Part shown: piece by piece, positions 42,388 through 50,471 of the stretch
Position numbering within the stretch: the first letter of the stretch is position 1
How the letters are laid out: each line of letters starts with the position of its first letter
Assembly (NCBI GenBank): GCA_018064455.1
Contig: JAGHVH010000015.1
Coordinates: forward strand, 1 to 64,000
DNA length: 64,000 bases
Source of the DNA: Candidatus Limimonas egerieequi
Lineage (GTDB): Bacteria > Bacillota > Clostridia > Oscillospirales > Acutalibacteraceae
Reading direction: 5' to 3'
Position numbers and translations under genes: made by a program
Notes under the pieces: generated by a model
What the model saw: the letters and a program-made list of their open reading frames with translations, nothing else
Told to the model about the DNA's origin: nothing
Database searches by the model: none

Positions 42388-42735
42388 TTATTCAGTAAAT
42401 GCTCTTTCAACTACAATCAAATCCCCGCTCCAGAACAACCACTTAGGTTCTTCTTCGAGCGTTACAAGATTTTTAAATGAAGAGATAACCTTGAAAACCG
42501 TATCAGGATTTTCCTCTACAAATTTTCTGTAGCTTTCCGCTGTAATATTGTAGTTGTCTCTGGACATAAGGTACTCTGTGTTAAGCTTTACCTTATCTCC
42601 CCGCTTTATTTCCTGTGAACTAGAAGTTTTTCCAGATCCATTCTCACCGATATGTATAAATGCATCTGCTTTTTCTTTTGTAAAACCATTTTTCTTTGCC
42701 ATCTTTACAAAGTCTCGTTTCTGTTCTCTGTTCAT
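42388..42735 (-). CDS. Hypothetical protein
   Basis: 115 aa starting MNREQKRDFVKMAKKNGFTK, ATG 42735 after AAGGAGATCGTT. The middle reads HIGENGSGKTSSSQEI, superficially P-loop-like (GENGSGKTS), but the length and lack of Walker B argue against an ATPase. The C-terminal beta-rich part (LEEEPKWLFWSGDLIVV) resembles a small barrel found in other phage proteins. Confidence 0.62.
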   Translation of the reverse strand: MNREQKRDFVKMAKKNGFTKEKADAFIHIGENGSGKTSSSQEIKRGDKVKLNTEYLMSRDNYNITAESYRKFVEENPDTVFKVISSFKNLVTLEEEPKWLFWSGDLIVVERAFTE

Positions 42736-42745
42736 AACGATCTCC

Positions 42746-43345
42746 TTAATGTTCGTGGAAAACCACTTGTTGTCCGTATTTAAGATTCCAACAACCACTC
42801 TCTGTAATCGCGCATTCCATACAATTTCCGTTGCATAAAACGGCGGTTTCATTTGCTTCGGTTGTTCCGTCTTTGAAAATAACGTGTGCCTCAGGAAGTG
42901 AATATGGATTATTCATTTCCAATCCAGGCCAACCACTATATATAATATGTAAGTTCTTTGGTATTAACCAACCACTCTCTAAAAACCTGTTGACAAGTTC
43001 GTACCTTTTTGTGAAGCACAAAACCTCGCAATGTGGATTGTTCGCAACTATTTTAATCACGTTGCGAAGATAATCCGCATCTGGAATGTCACCAGATACA
43101 TGTAATCTAAAAAATCTTGACGCCATTATCACAGACTCAAACTCTCTCCAGAATACGTCCGGATGCTTATGTAGCAAATCAAGATTTGATTGATACGAAT
43201 TTCTAACAGACGGTCTAATTCTCTCGAGTTTACGAGCGTAACATTTATTTTTACAGTCACAATCTCTACAAGTGATAACAGCTGGCAAAGATATACTAGG
43301 TATACTTCCCATCTTTTGATTTCCAGGGCTTACTCTTAATTCCAT
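42746..43345 (-). CDS. Phage gp88-like Cys-rich protein
   Basis: 199 aa starting MELRVSPGNQKMGSIPSISL after AAGGAGAATGTGC. The N-terminal 'N-x-K-x-G-x-IPSISLP ... TCRDCDCKNKCYARK' is the hallmark of the mycobacteriophage gp88 family. Two more Cys groups occur near the C terminus (CNGNCMECAITESGC). Probably Fe-S or zinc binding; radical-SAM-like activity has been suggested for relatives but is unproven. Confidence 0.82.
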   Translation of the reverse strand: MELRVSPGNQKMGSIPSISLPAVITCRDCDCKNKCYARKLERIRPSVRNSYQSNLDLLHKHPDVFWREFESVIMASRFFRLHVSGDIPDADYLRNVIKIVANNPHCEVLCFTKRYELVNRFLESGWLIPKNLHIIYSGWPGLEMNNPYSLPEAHVIFKDGTTEANETAVLCNGNCMECAITESGCWNLKYGQQVVFHEH

Positions 43346-43381
43346 GCACATTCTCCTTACTTCTACGCTATACAACTTACT

Positions 43382-43411
43382 CTGAATTAAAAGCGGCTGC
43401 CTCGTTGCCGC
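43382..43411 (-). terminator. Terminator after coiled-coil gene
   Basis: Minus strand: GCGGC and GCCGC pair across a 9-nt loop and are followed by TTTTAATT. It lies 36 nt after the stop of 43447-43770 and before the gp88-like gene. Confidence 0.65.
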
Positions 43412-43446
43412 AATTAATATTATTTAATTGAGTTGATTAAACTAAA

Positions 43447-43770
43447 TTAAAAGAAAAACCTGTCGAAGATATCAGACAGATCTAATCTGTTAGGAATAGA
43501 TGAGTAAGAACAATGGAAAACCTTGTACTTATCTAAAAATTCCTGCAACTTTTTGTCCGCAGCCTTGCGTGCCTCGTCTGCTGCCTTGTATGCATCTTCG
43601 ACTTCCTTTGCGGCAATCTTTCTTTCCTCTGCGATCTTCTTAGCCTCTTCTTGTCTCTGGGCTTCAGCTTTCTTTGCAGCTTCCTCTTTTTCGCTATGTA
43701 TTTTTTCAGCTTCTTTGAGTTCCTTTTCTGTGTCAAAAAGCTTAGAAAGTTTTTCAGAATAATATTTCAT
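43447..43770 (-). CDS. Coiled-coil protein
   Basis: 107 aa. Residues 10-80 are a long Ala/Lys/Glu coiled coil; the last 25 residues (HCSYSSIPNRLDLSDIFDRF) are conserved-looking and could be a binding motif. Start preceded by GAGGAGACGAGGAATTT. Function unknown. Confidence 0.65.
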   Translation of the reverse strand: MKYYSEKLSKLFDTEKELKEAEKIHSEKEEAAKKAEAQRQEEAKKIAEERKIAAKEVEDAYKAADEARKAADKKLQEFLDKYKVFHCSYSSIPNRLDLSDIFDRFFF

Positions 43771-43834
43771 AAATTCCTCGTCTCCTCTACAAAAATATTA
43801 TATAGTATACACATACGAGGCATTGTGTGAACTA

Positions 43835-44164
43835 TCACTTGACATCAAAAACCTCGTATGGTTTTAGAGACCTGTCGTCTATGTAATAATCAGCGGTGAC
43901 TTTCTTAGACCTATCGTCTCCCCAAAATTCAATTATCTCTGGCACGTCATCGTTTATTGCATCGAAATATAATCCAAAACTAGCGCACCATTCCACGGCG
44001 TCGTCAAGAAATTTCCCGTGACGAGCCGTCCAAAGTATTAACTTGTCGCCGAACTCTCTGCGGGATTTCAAAAACTCAATCAACTTAATGTTGGGTTCTC
44101 CTATCTGAGGAAATGAATTCCCACCGAAGTATAAAGTTCCATCAAAATCTACTGCAAAAACCAT
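43835..44164 (-). CDS. HAD-superfamily phosphatase
   Basis: 109 aa. VFAVDFDGTLYFGG carries the nucleophilic Asp pair (DxD), LILWTARHGKF the motif II Thr/Arg region, and ADYYIDDRSLKP the acidic motif IV. Small cap-less HAD enzymes of phages hydrolyse phosphate monoesters, often nucleotides or nucleic-acid ends. A promoter lies just upstream. Confidence 0.85.
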   Translation of the reverse strand: MVFAVDFDGTLYFGGNSFPQIGEPNIKLIEFLKSRREFGDKLILWTARHGKFLDDAVEWCASFGLYFDAINDDVPEIIEFWGDDRSKKVTADYYIDDRSLKPYEVFDVK

Positions 44165-44207
44165 TACAACATCCTTTATGAATAAATTATTTTATTGGTG
44201 CGATAAT

Positions 44208-44236
44208 AATATACCACAACTTTAGATAGATGTCAA
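44208..44236 (-). promoter_or_regulatory. Sigma-70-type promoter
   Basis: Minus-strand TTGACA (44236-44231) and TATATT (44213-44208), 17-nt spacer, driving the HAD gene at 44164. Confidence 0.75.
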
Positions 44237-44250
44237 GCAAATTAAATAAA

Positions 44251-44409
44251 TTATTCAAGATTATTTGCGTTGTCTGGTTTGTCTGACTCTAAAAACCCAG
44301 TACAACTACTTATATAACTTCTCAATTTCTGAAAATCATACCCGTCGTCCCTGAATTTATCGTCGCATTCTTTTGTTTTCTCACAAGAATCACAAATGCC
44401 TACGGCCAT
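44251..44409 (-). CDS. Small Cys-containing protein
   Basis: 52 aa. ATG 44409 after GGAGGAAAGTTAAAAA. CDSCEKTKECDD near the N terminus gives a CxxC...C cluster. Not recognised further. Confidence 0.62.
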   Translation of the reverse strand: MAVGICDSCEKTKECDDKFRDDGYDFQKLRSYISSCTGFLESDKPDNANNLE

Positions 44410-44498
44410 TTTTTAACTTTCCTCCAAGAATTTTATTTGAACCTCTCATGGTTAAAGCCACGAGATTGATATGTGTGACAACAAGGACATTCCCATTT

Positions 44499-44801
44499 TT
44501 ATGCGTTGATATTTCTTAAGTCAATTAAGTTCACATTTGGCTCTATTCCAAGAAACTCATTGCAGAACTCTTGCCAATGACCACACCTCATTATAAAAAA
44601 TGGTGAACACATAGCGAGAATACCATCAAGGAAATAGTGCATTGACACAAGCTCTAGTTCCTCTGCCGAATACTCATCGGAAAATGTTACTGCCTTTTCC
44701 TCGTTTACCTTTTCAAGAATGTTGTATATATCACTATTGTTCAAACCAAAATCTCCGAATGGGTACTTGTTTGCTTTATTTAAAATTTCTTGTCTTGTCA
44801 T
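44499..44801 (-). CDS. Hypothetical protein with in-frame zinc motif after its stop
   Basis: 100 aa starting MTRQEILNKANKYPFGDFGL, ATG 44801 after GAAGGGACAAAT. It ends in INA-TAA. Directly after this TAA the same frame reads WECPCCHTYQSRGFNHERF, then TAA at about 44434. That peptide has no start codon of its own. Either stop-codon readthrough adds a Cys/His tail, or the gene was recently truncated. Confidence 0.6.
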   Translation of the reverse strand: MTRQEILNKANKYPFGDFGLNNSDIYNILEKVNEEKAVTFSDEYSAEELELVSMHYFLDGILAMCSPFFIMRCGHWQEFCNEFLGIEPNVNLIDLRNINA

Positions 44802-44818
44802 ATTTGTCCCTTCTCTAA

Positions 44819-45001
44819 TCACTTGTTTACGGACTCGCCATAATTTGCTTCGTGCGTTTCGCTGATATTATCACACGCAAGTGCATGCATTACTTTTGTT
44901 TTACTCAGAAAATCCTCGCACTCATTTTGAGCAACAACAAAATCTATGATAGGACGCCATTCGAAACATATTTCTGAATGAATGCAATCTTTACATATCA
45001 T
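44819..45001 (-). CDS. Small Cys-rich protein
   Basis: 60 aa starting MICKDCIHSEICFEWRPIID, three Cys in CxxC...C. The start could also be ATG 45010. The start lies inside the end of the upstream gene (44991). Similar 'CxxCIHxxICxxW' peptides are common in phages; function unknown. Confidence 0.6.
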   Translation of the reverse strand: MICKDCIHSEICFEWRPIIDFVVAQNECEDFLSKTKVMHALACDNISETHEANYGESVNK

Positions 45002-45338
45002 AATCGTCATCCTCGTACTCTTGATATAAATCATAATTGCTCATCTCTGCACCACAATAAGGACAGTAATGATAAAGCTCATATTCCCCAAAACCAGGAG
45101 CTGCTCCGTAATCAAAAATATCTACGTGAAAACCACAGTCGGAACATTCATATAAGTAGTTACCACAATCTAGCCATTCAGCACAGTCAGAAGAATGCTC
45201 ATATAAATCATCGATACACTCTAGCCAAGGAGCAGTTGGTTTCCCGTTATCCTGGACAACTGTGGTTGGTGATACTTTTTTATGAGTGCCGGCAAGCGAT
45301 GGCAAAGAATCCATGCTTTGTAATCCTTTATTACCCAT
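44991..45338 (-). CDS. Zinc-ribbon protein
   Basis: 115 aa. After a flexible N terminus, CGNYLYECSDCGFHVDIFD and YHYCPYCGAEMS give the ribbon, followed by an acidic tail (YQEYEDDDYD). Similar to the HAxW family C terminus but lacking the HAxW block. AGGAGTTGTA precedes the ATG. Confidence 0.68.
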   Translation of the reverse strand: MGNKGLQSMDSLPSLAGTHKKVSPTTVVQDNGKPTAPWLECIDDLYEHSSDCAEWLDCGNYLYECSDCGFHVDIFDYGAAPGFGEYELYHYCPYCGAEMSNYDLYQEYEDDDYDM

Positions 45339-45349
45339 TACAACTCCTC

Positions 45350-45625
45350 CTAAAATGGACTTAAACCACGATACTCGTCGCTCTTTTCTTTGGTGTTTGC
45401 CTTTTTATATATAAGCGACTCAACAACATGTTTGCAAAAACATGGTTCTCCCGTATCCATAAAATCCCCCACCATAATATCATATGATGGCTCTTCGTTT
45501 TGCTCGAATGTGCCGTACGCATCTACGATACAAACCTCTCCGTGCTCTTCACATTCGTTTCCGTCTCTGTCCGTAAACCTGAAATAAACTGTGTCGCCAC
45601 GCTTATATTTTGGTTTTCCAATCAT
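45350..45625 (-). CDS. Small beta-rich protein, paralogue of 14801-15019
   Basis: 91 aa starting MIGKPKYKRGDTVYFRFTDR, ATG 45625 after GGAGGAGATCTA. It shares EHGEVCIVDAYGTFEQNEEP and SYDIMVGDF ... CKHVVESLI with 14801-15019. The extra insert (DGNECEEHG) is specific to this copy. Confidence 0.68.
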   Translation of the reverse strand: MIGKPKYKRGDTVYFRFTDRDGNECEEHGEVCIVDAYGTFEQNEEPSYDIMVGDFMDTGEPCFCKHVVESLIYKKANTKEKSDEYRGLSPF

Positions 45626-45638
45626 TAGATCTCCTCCA

Positions 45639-45851
45639 TTAAATCCTCTGTTTGAGCATAAGATTTCTAAGTCTTTCCTTGCTCTTCTGTTGATCTGCCA
45701 CAAACTGCTCTTTAGTTTTGAAGAACGGACATGGCTTATTTGTAATCGGTTCTCTCATAATTTCAGTGTCACAATTTCCACAGCCGTCATTTGCAAAACA
45801 CTCGTGCATCATACACTTCTCACGTGTAGGTAACGATTTGTAAGTATTCAT
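45639..45851 (-). CDS. Cys-rich small protein
   Basis: 70 aa with HECFANDGCGNCDTEIM and CPFFKTKEQ. The CxxCxxC spacing plus 'ITNKPCPFFKT' is typical of short phage proteins of unknown function. Confidence 0.62.
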   Translation of the reverse strand: MNTYKSLPTREKCMMHECFANDGCGNCDTEIMREPITNKPCPFFKTKEQFVADQQKSKERLRNLMLKQRI

Positions 45852-45927
45852 AAGACCACTCCTATCCTTTTAATGTTCCAGTTCTTGTAAGTTTAATTGT
45901 ATTTGTATTATCGACTTCCCAAAGGAC

Positions 45928-46062
45928 TTAGTTCATAATTCTCTTAATATTTTCCAGTTCGATTTCCCCGAACAGATCGATAATATCCTGTTCGTTATCC
46001 TCTAAATAATCAAACATGTATTGTTCAATTGCCATTTTAACAACAGTTCTTTTTTCAAACAT
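45928..46062 (-). CDS. Hypothetical 44-aa protein
   Basis: MFEKRTVVKMAIEQYMFDYL from ATG 46062, with GCGAGGGATTTAT upstream. Acidic helical C terminus. Its leader (46083-46147) holds a perfect GGGAGAGCCA/TGGCTCTCCC hairpin and a GGGC-AAAA-GCCC hairpin, perhaps processing signals after tRNA-Ser. Confidence 0.55.
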   Translation of the reverse strand: MFEKRTVVKMAIEQYMFDYLEDNEQDIIDLFGEIELENIKRIMN

Positions 46063-46174
46063 ATAAATCCCTCGCAATCTAAATGTATCGGGAGAGCCAT
46101 CTGCCTTGGCTCTCCCACTCAAAAAAGGAGATAGGGCAAAAGCCCAATATGCAGAAACCCTCAGTGATAGAGGG

Positions 46175-46268
46175 TGGCGGAGCGGGTGGGACTCGAACCC
46201 ACGCAACCCGAAAAGGATTCTAACAGTTTAGCAAACTGTCCTCTTCACCAACTTGAGTACCACTCCAA
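46175..46268 (-). tRNA. tRNA-Ser (GCT)
   Basis: Acceptor GGAGTGG/CCCGCTCC, anticodon stem ACAGT/ACTGT with loop TTGCTAA (anticodon GCT), a long variable arm, T-arm GTGGG TTCGAGT CCCAC, and encoded CCA. Confidence 0.92.
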
Positions 46269-46285
46269 ATAAAAACGCCAGAGAT

Positions 46286-46990
46286 TTAATTATCCCTGAC
46301 AGTTTTACTCCACATATACCAACCGTATATACAGTTGATTGTCCAAAAGATATACATCATTAGCATTACCCAATTGCCCAGGATTGCAAACATTACAACC
46401 GATGTAATATCCTCAACAATCCAACCGACCCATTGTTCTCTATATCCTAGCATCAGTAGAATCTGAGCGATAAACGCCGGCACTGTAGTAATGGCATCAA
46501 AGAATGGGACTGGATCATTAGTTTTGCTAAGAACCAACGCTAACACAGCAGTTCCAATTATCATTGCCGTATACGTAATTATATTCCCAGACCTTGTTAA
46601 TTTTTTTCCAACTATTTTTGCTCCGCCGTCGTCTGTTATTTCGTAGTTTTTAAACCACACATAAGTTCCATATATCATTGTAGCAAAGTAGAAAATATTT
46701 TCATAAATCTCGCCGTACAAATGATTTGGGATTGCAACTCCGAATGTATATGTTAATAATTGTATGTATCCAAAGATATAAAAACTAATTTTACCCTCGG
46801 CACATAATACTACCGACACAATGCCAGCCACGGCTGAAATGATCGAAACGATTCCGTCTGGAGTACCAGTAATATATCCATATATAATTGCAACCATTTG
46901 TAGCAACAAACCTATAGCTAAAAACAACCAATTCTTAACACTCTTTCCAGTGATAAATTCAGCCCTTAAAAAATTACCAACTTTATTCAT
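46286..46990 (-). CDS. pnuC: Nicotinamide riboside transporter PnuC
   Basis: 234 aa with seven to eight membrane helices. NWLFLAIGLLLQMVAIIYGY and the C-terminal YREQWVGWIVEDITSVVMF (Trp/Asp substrate site) are typical PnuC. Imports nicotinamide riboside for phosphorylation by NadR, whose gene overlaps by 8 nt. Together they form an NAD salvage route. Confidence 0.9.
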   Translation of the reverse strand: MNKVGNFLRAEFITGKSVKNWLFLAIGLLLQMVAIIYGYITGTPDGIVSIISAVAGIVSVVLCAEGKISFYIFGYIQLLTYTFGVAIPNHLYGEIYENIFYFATMIYGTYVWFKNYEITDDGGAKIVGKKLTRSGNIITYTAMIIGTAVLALVLSKTNDPVPFFDAITTVPAFIAQILLMLGYREQWVGWIVEDITSVVMFAILGNWVMLMMYIFWTINCIYGWYMWSKTVRDN

Positions 46991-48098
46991 GTTCGTCACC
47001 ATATATCATCTCTATGTATTCCTTTACTCTTATAAAATTATTATAATATCCACCGTCTAACTCTTCGTACTCTAATCCAAACTCCTCGTACAGTTGCTTT
47101 AAGAAGCAGTAGAAATTATATCGTATTTCGTAGTCGCTATCGGCCATGTATCGTTCACCATCGTCTACTATTGGCTTTGCCGAAGGTTTAATTAGGAATA
47201 TTTTATTCCACTTAATACTCTTGTTGTATTCAAGTGCCATGTTATATAGAATATTGTATTCTTCCTCGCTTAATATAAACCCATCTCTTTCGGCATAAAA
47301 CTTAGCATACATAAGGGTGACTAGGTTATCTGTATCTGACACAAATACCCCAGGATTCCAAGCCGAACAAATTAATTCTTCGTTATATTTATTCTGTTCA
47401 TAAATATTGTAAATAAAATCCTTGACTGTAAACTCATTGTCAGGTTTGAGTTTACAAATATCCCTACCCTTTTCATAAGAGTACGGAAGATTAAAATACT
47501 TACCAATATCTTTTGTTAGTGTTGTTTTTCCTTCACTAGCAGTTCCGGTTATGAGTATGTTGTGACTGTAATATGCTCTAAACGGAGCAGATATCTTATT
47601 CCAATATTGTAGAGGGCGTTCCCTACACAAAGTACCAGACACCAAATTGTTTGTCCTGTCCAAAAAGATCACATTTATATCGCAATCGCTGCGTGGATTA
47701 TTCTCTGCAATTTTGTCTGCATAAGATTCCTCTCCTACATACCAGTTATATATAACATTGGTATCGTTTTTTGATATTTCCTTAAATAATTCATCATTAT
47801 GAATTTGTTCGTACACAGACGCCATCCAGGTTTGCCAGTTGCCGTCACACATTGACTCGTCGATACCCAAATCAGTGTCGTTAACAAATAAAACCCTTAA
47901 CGTATCATCACTTAAAAAGTTTTTAATGATACGAAATCTTTTAACCAAAGGCAAATCATTAACCCCACGTTCATCTCCGTCATACCCACAAACAAATACA
48001 AATGAAATATCATTCTCTTTTTTTGATTGCATAATTACGTCAAGATGGCCTTGATGTAGCGGATGATACCCTCCAAACGCAATGCCTACATTTGTCAT
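46983..48098 (-). CDS. nadR: NadR-like NMN adenylyltransferase / nicotinamide riboside kinase
   Basis: 371 aa. The N-terminal nucleotidyltransferase domain begins MTNVGIAFGGYHPLHQGHLD (HxGH at 15-18); the C-terminal P-loop kinase begins NILITGTASEGKTTLTKD (about 184-200). The usual N-terminal HTH repressor domain of enterobacterial NadR is absent. Converts NR to NMN and then NAD. Start 48098 follows GAGGAGTAAGTTT. Confidence 0.9.
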   Translation of the reverse strand: MTNVGIAFGGYHPLHQGHLDVIMQSKKENDISFVFVCGYDGDERGVNDLPLVKRFRIIKNFLSDDTLRVLFVNDTDLGIDESMCDGNWQTWMASVYEQIHNDELFKEISKNDTNVIYNWYVGEESYADKIAENNPRSDCDINVIFLDRTNNLVSGTLCRERPLQYWNKISAPFRAYYSHNILITGTASEGKTTLTKDIGKYFNLPYSYEKGRDICKLKPDNEFTVKDFIYNIYEQNKYNEELICSAWNPGVFVSDTDNLVTLMYAKFYAERDGFILSEEEYNILYNMALEYNKSIKWNKIFLIKPSAKPIVDDGERYMADSDYEIRYNFYCFLKQLYEEFGLEYEELDGGYYNNFIRVKEYIEMIYGDEHE

Positions 48099-48102
48099 AA
48101 AC

Positions 48103-48813
48103 TTACTCCTCGTCATCCTCGTCGTCCCAATCCGGAAGCAAACCCCATGCCCTGCAAGCAAACTCATACGCTTCTCGATCGTCTGAGAAAATCATGGTTT
48201 CAATTTCGTCGCCTTCAAACCAAACAACCTCTCCACAATTAGAGCCGAGATCCTCGTCGGCATATGTATGCCTAATCTCTACCTCAGGGAACATCTCAGA
48301 AAGCGCACAGATAACCTCAAACGGCGCACACCAAGCTGTTGAAAACTCAATCTTATTATCAAGCAATTTACTTTGCGAATAAGCATTCCATTTAGTTCCC
48401 CAATATCTGCAAGACCAATCGTACCAATCTTTGCATCCGTACTTATCCTGATTATCGCAGAGATTTCTTCCCATCTTGTATAACTCTTCGATTTCCTCAT
48501 CAGAAAAATCCTGGTTCTTTGCACGTTCATAAAGATCGCTGTTATGTAAATATTTATTTGCATTCGCGGGCAAATTATCAAACAATCTGTTTGTAAGATA
48601 AACTATAATTCCATATAGCGACCGACTACTACTCTCAGTATTTCTTATGGAATCTGGCATAGGTATAATCTGATTAAAATCTATACACTCGTCCTCTGAC
48701 GGCTCGTAATCCCAACCAAACTCACCTTTCCTAGGCTTGATTTTTGCCATGAGTTCTTTAATGTCTTCGTCTGAGCCAGTAAATTCCAGCACATTAATTA
48801 CGTGATTAGGCAT
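48103..48813 (-). CDS. YubB/DUF1281-like protein
   Basis: 236 aa. MPNHVINVLEFTGSDEDIKE, FNQIIPMPDSIRNT, WGTKWNAYSQS and EFSTAWCAPFEVI with a final ADEDLGSNCGE are the signature of the YubB ferredoxin-like (DUF1281) family on plasmids and phages. Function unresolved. The start overlaps the upstream stop by 8 nt. Confidence 0.82.
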   Translation of the reverse strand: MPNHVINVLEFTGSDEDIKELMAKIKPRKGEFGWDYEPSEDECIDFNQIIPMPDSIRNTESSSRSLYGIIVYLTNRLFDNLPANANKYLHNSDLYERAKNQDFSDEEIEELYKMGRNLCDNQDKYGCKDWYDWSCRYWGTKWNAYSQSKLLDNKIEFSTAWCAPFEVICALSEMFPEVEIRHTYADEDLGSNCGEVVWFEGDEIETMIFSDDREAYEFACRAWGLLPDWDDEDDEE

Positions 48814-49051
48814 AATACTGCAACCTCACTTCCTCTGGTAGTGCCATAAACTTACCATATGAAAGACTAGTTTTATTTACCTCATTGTACTTCTTAACAG
48901 CTACAATAGTCATTGCTAACCTATCTTCCACGGGTTCTACCATTTTCCTGCCCATTAATGCAACTTGTCTGCATCCCAATGAGCAATATACCTGCCTGTT
49001 AGATGTGGGTTCAAATGACAAACCACACAAAGGACATACTTTTTCTGACAT
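48806..49051 (-). CDS. Zinc-finger protein
   Basis: 81 aa. CPLCGLSFEPTSNRQVYCSLGC is a clear treble-clef-like zinc motif (CxxC...CxxxC), followed by a helix (AMTIVAVKKYNEVN). Probably nucleic-acid binding. The ncRNA array begins 28 nt upstream of its start. Confidence 0.72.
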   Translation of the reverse strand: MSEKVCPLCGLSFEPTSNRQVYCSLGCRQVALMGRKMVEPVEDRLAMTIVAVKKYNEVNKTSLSYGKFMALPEEVRLQYYA

Positions 49052-49078
49052 AAAACCACTCCTTTTGAAATTTAAAAT

Positions 49079-49263
49079 AACCTACGTCTGTTAGAATTAT
49101 GTCGCCGGTTGGCGACCTGTAATTCTTATGCATTCTCTGGGCGTAGACATGATCATTCTATTACGTTAGTAATGGCTCTGATCATGTCGAAGCAGCGAAT
49201 TCCCGCTGTGTTACTTTCGCTAACAGCAAAAGCAGTTTCGAAAAACTAATCTGCACGTAGGTT
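49079..49263 (-). ncRNA. RT-associated RNA unit 5 (distal)
   Basis: A 185-nt unit bounded by the inverted repeat AACCTACGT (5', 49263-49255) / ACGTAGGTT (3', 49087-49079). The conserved core GCTTTTGCTGTTAGC is at 49233-49219. Before the core is a hairpin AGTTT-TTCG-AAACT. After it is a strong hairpin CATGATCA/TGATCATG (49148-49186) with inner ATTAC/GTAAT, then GTCGCC/GGCGAC. Confidence 0.72.
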
Positions 49264-49272
49264 TTTGTGATA

Positions 49273-49516
49273 AAAACCACATCTGTTATCAATTATCGTC
49301 GACGCGCGTAGCGCGAGCTCCGTCGATAATTTGATAATGCATCTAGAACTCGAAACATTCGTGCTTGTGAAAACATGCTCGATGTTGACTGGCGTAGCCA
49401 GTATTCATCGATCATCGTTTTTACAAGATGATGGATTTGAGTTTGCCGATGTCATTGTGTTACTTTTGCTAACAGCAAAAGCAGTTTTAAAAAAAAACCA
49501 ATCTACATGTGGTTTT
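49273..49516 (-). ncRNA. RT-associated RNA unit 4
   Basis: 244 nt, inverted ends AAAACCACAT (49516-49507) / ATGTGGTTTT (49282-49273). Core GCTTTTGCTGTTAGC at 49482-49468; here the hairpin CTTTTGCT-GTT-AGCAAAAG is perfect. Downstream hairpin CGATG..ACTGGC/GCCAGT..CATCG at 49380-49410. Separated from unit 5 by only 9 nt. Confidence 0.74.
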
Positions 49517-49653
49517 GTATAATAACATACCGTAGTATGTAATTACCGTGTTCCCCGTGGCAAGAGAGGTGAAAAAGAAGGGTAGTTTTATTATGAACAT
49601 TATATTGAGTATAGTTAAAAAACCACGGGGACATAAAGAAAGAAGGTAAAAAA

Positions 49654-49782
49654 ATGAGAGTTTGGTGGGTGAAAGTTATTAACTTTGCTTTGTCGAACCC
49701 ACCATATAGTTACTACGTAACCTGTATACGTGAATATCTCCAGGCGCTCCGCGCTGGCCGCATGCTCACGTGTCGACATTAA
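49654..49782 (+). CDS. Possible small plus-strand gene within the array
   Basis: 42 codons starting MRVWWVKVINFALSNPPYSY after GAAGGTAAAAAA. An 18-codon frame precedes it (ATG 49593). Upstream CCCCGTGG/CCACGGGG arms enclose about 66 nt. It overlaps the 3' end of RNA unit 3, so it may be fortuitous. Confidence 0.3.
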   Translation: MRVWWVKVINFALSNPPYSYYVTCIREYLQALRAGRMLTCRH

Positions 49783-50032
49783 TATTTTAAAATAAAATTA
49801 ACCAAATTATTAATGTCAATGTTGTGCTAGGTCAGTGTAGTTTGTAGAGGTTTAAGTTCCAAAGGTCTGTTATTTGTTATTAATACGGTAAGTCCAACTT
49901 TATTTCCGTCTCAGGGCTGCGAGTCTGGATCCTTATCCGTGCCTTGGTGATTGCCTCTTCTTTCTGATCTAGGCGTTACTTCTGCTAACAGCAAAAGCTA
50001 TCCATATTTCTACAGATAAATAACGTTACGTA
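49714..50032 (-). ncRNA. RT-associated RNA unit 3
   Basis: 319 nt, inverted ends TACGTAAC (50032-50025) / GTTACGTA (49721-49714). Core at 49998-49984. The 5' 75 nt, from CGTAACGTTATT to CTAGATCAGAAAGAAG, are identical to unit 1. The 3' part holds a strong hairpin, CCAGGCGC/GCGCTGG around 49740-49757. Confidence 0.75.
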
Positions 50033-50039
50033 AATAAAC

Positions 50040-50139
50040 TTACTACCATTTTACTACCAAGTAGGTAGTAAAAATTTTTTAAAATCCCATAACTACGTTG
50101 TTTGTAACACGTAGGCTTAAAGAGAAAGACCAACTCTGC
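50040..50139 (-). repeat. 100-nt repeat module, copy 1
   Basis: Aligns without gaps, on the minus strand, to plus-strand 63629-63728. Identical blocks total about 65 nt, including CGTAGTTATGGGA, TTTCTCTTTAAG and the inverted repeat TTACTACC/GGTAGTAA. It links RNA units 2 and 3. Shared only with the segment after the integrase gene. Confidence 0.8.
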
Positions 50140-50462
50140 CATTTCATTCACGATCTACATACAGCGATCGGGCTAAGCAGCTCTTCTTCGACGCCGTCGG
50201 AAATTATTTTCTGACTTTCGAGACCAGTAATTATTAAGATAAAGTTTATAGTTAACGCTACTAATTTTGATATTAAGCCAAAAATTTCAGTGTTAACTGT
50301 TGACTTTAAGATAGGTTTGGTTTCGATAAACTTTGCCTACCTGTGGCCCGCGGAATCCGGATACGTCCCATTCATCCTTCTTTTACTGATCTAGGCGTTA
50401 CTTCTGCTAACAGCAAAAGCGTGTTGAAAACCAACACAATAACATCGTGATAGCAGAGTTGG
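50130..50462 (-). ncRNA. RT-associated RNA unit 2
   Basis: 333 nt, starting 9 nt after the RT stop. Perfect 10-bp ends CCAACTCTGC (50462-50453) / GCAGAGTTGG (50139-50130). Core at 50420-50406, preceded by hairpin GTGTTG-GTTTT-CAACAC. The 3' half holds a CGACG/CGTCG hairpin near 50187-50202. Confidence 0.76.
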
Positions 50463-50471
50463 CTTTTGAGT

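Noticed and set aside
42388-42735. P-loop ATPase reading of GENGSGKTS
   Set aside because: No Walker B or sensor motifs and too short for an ATPase domain.
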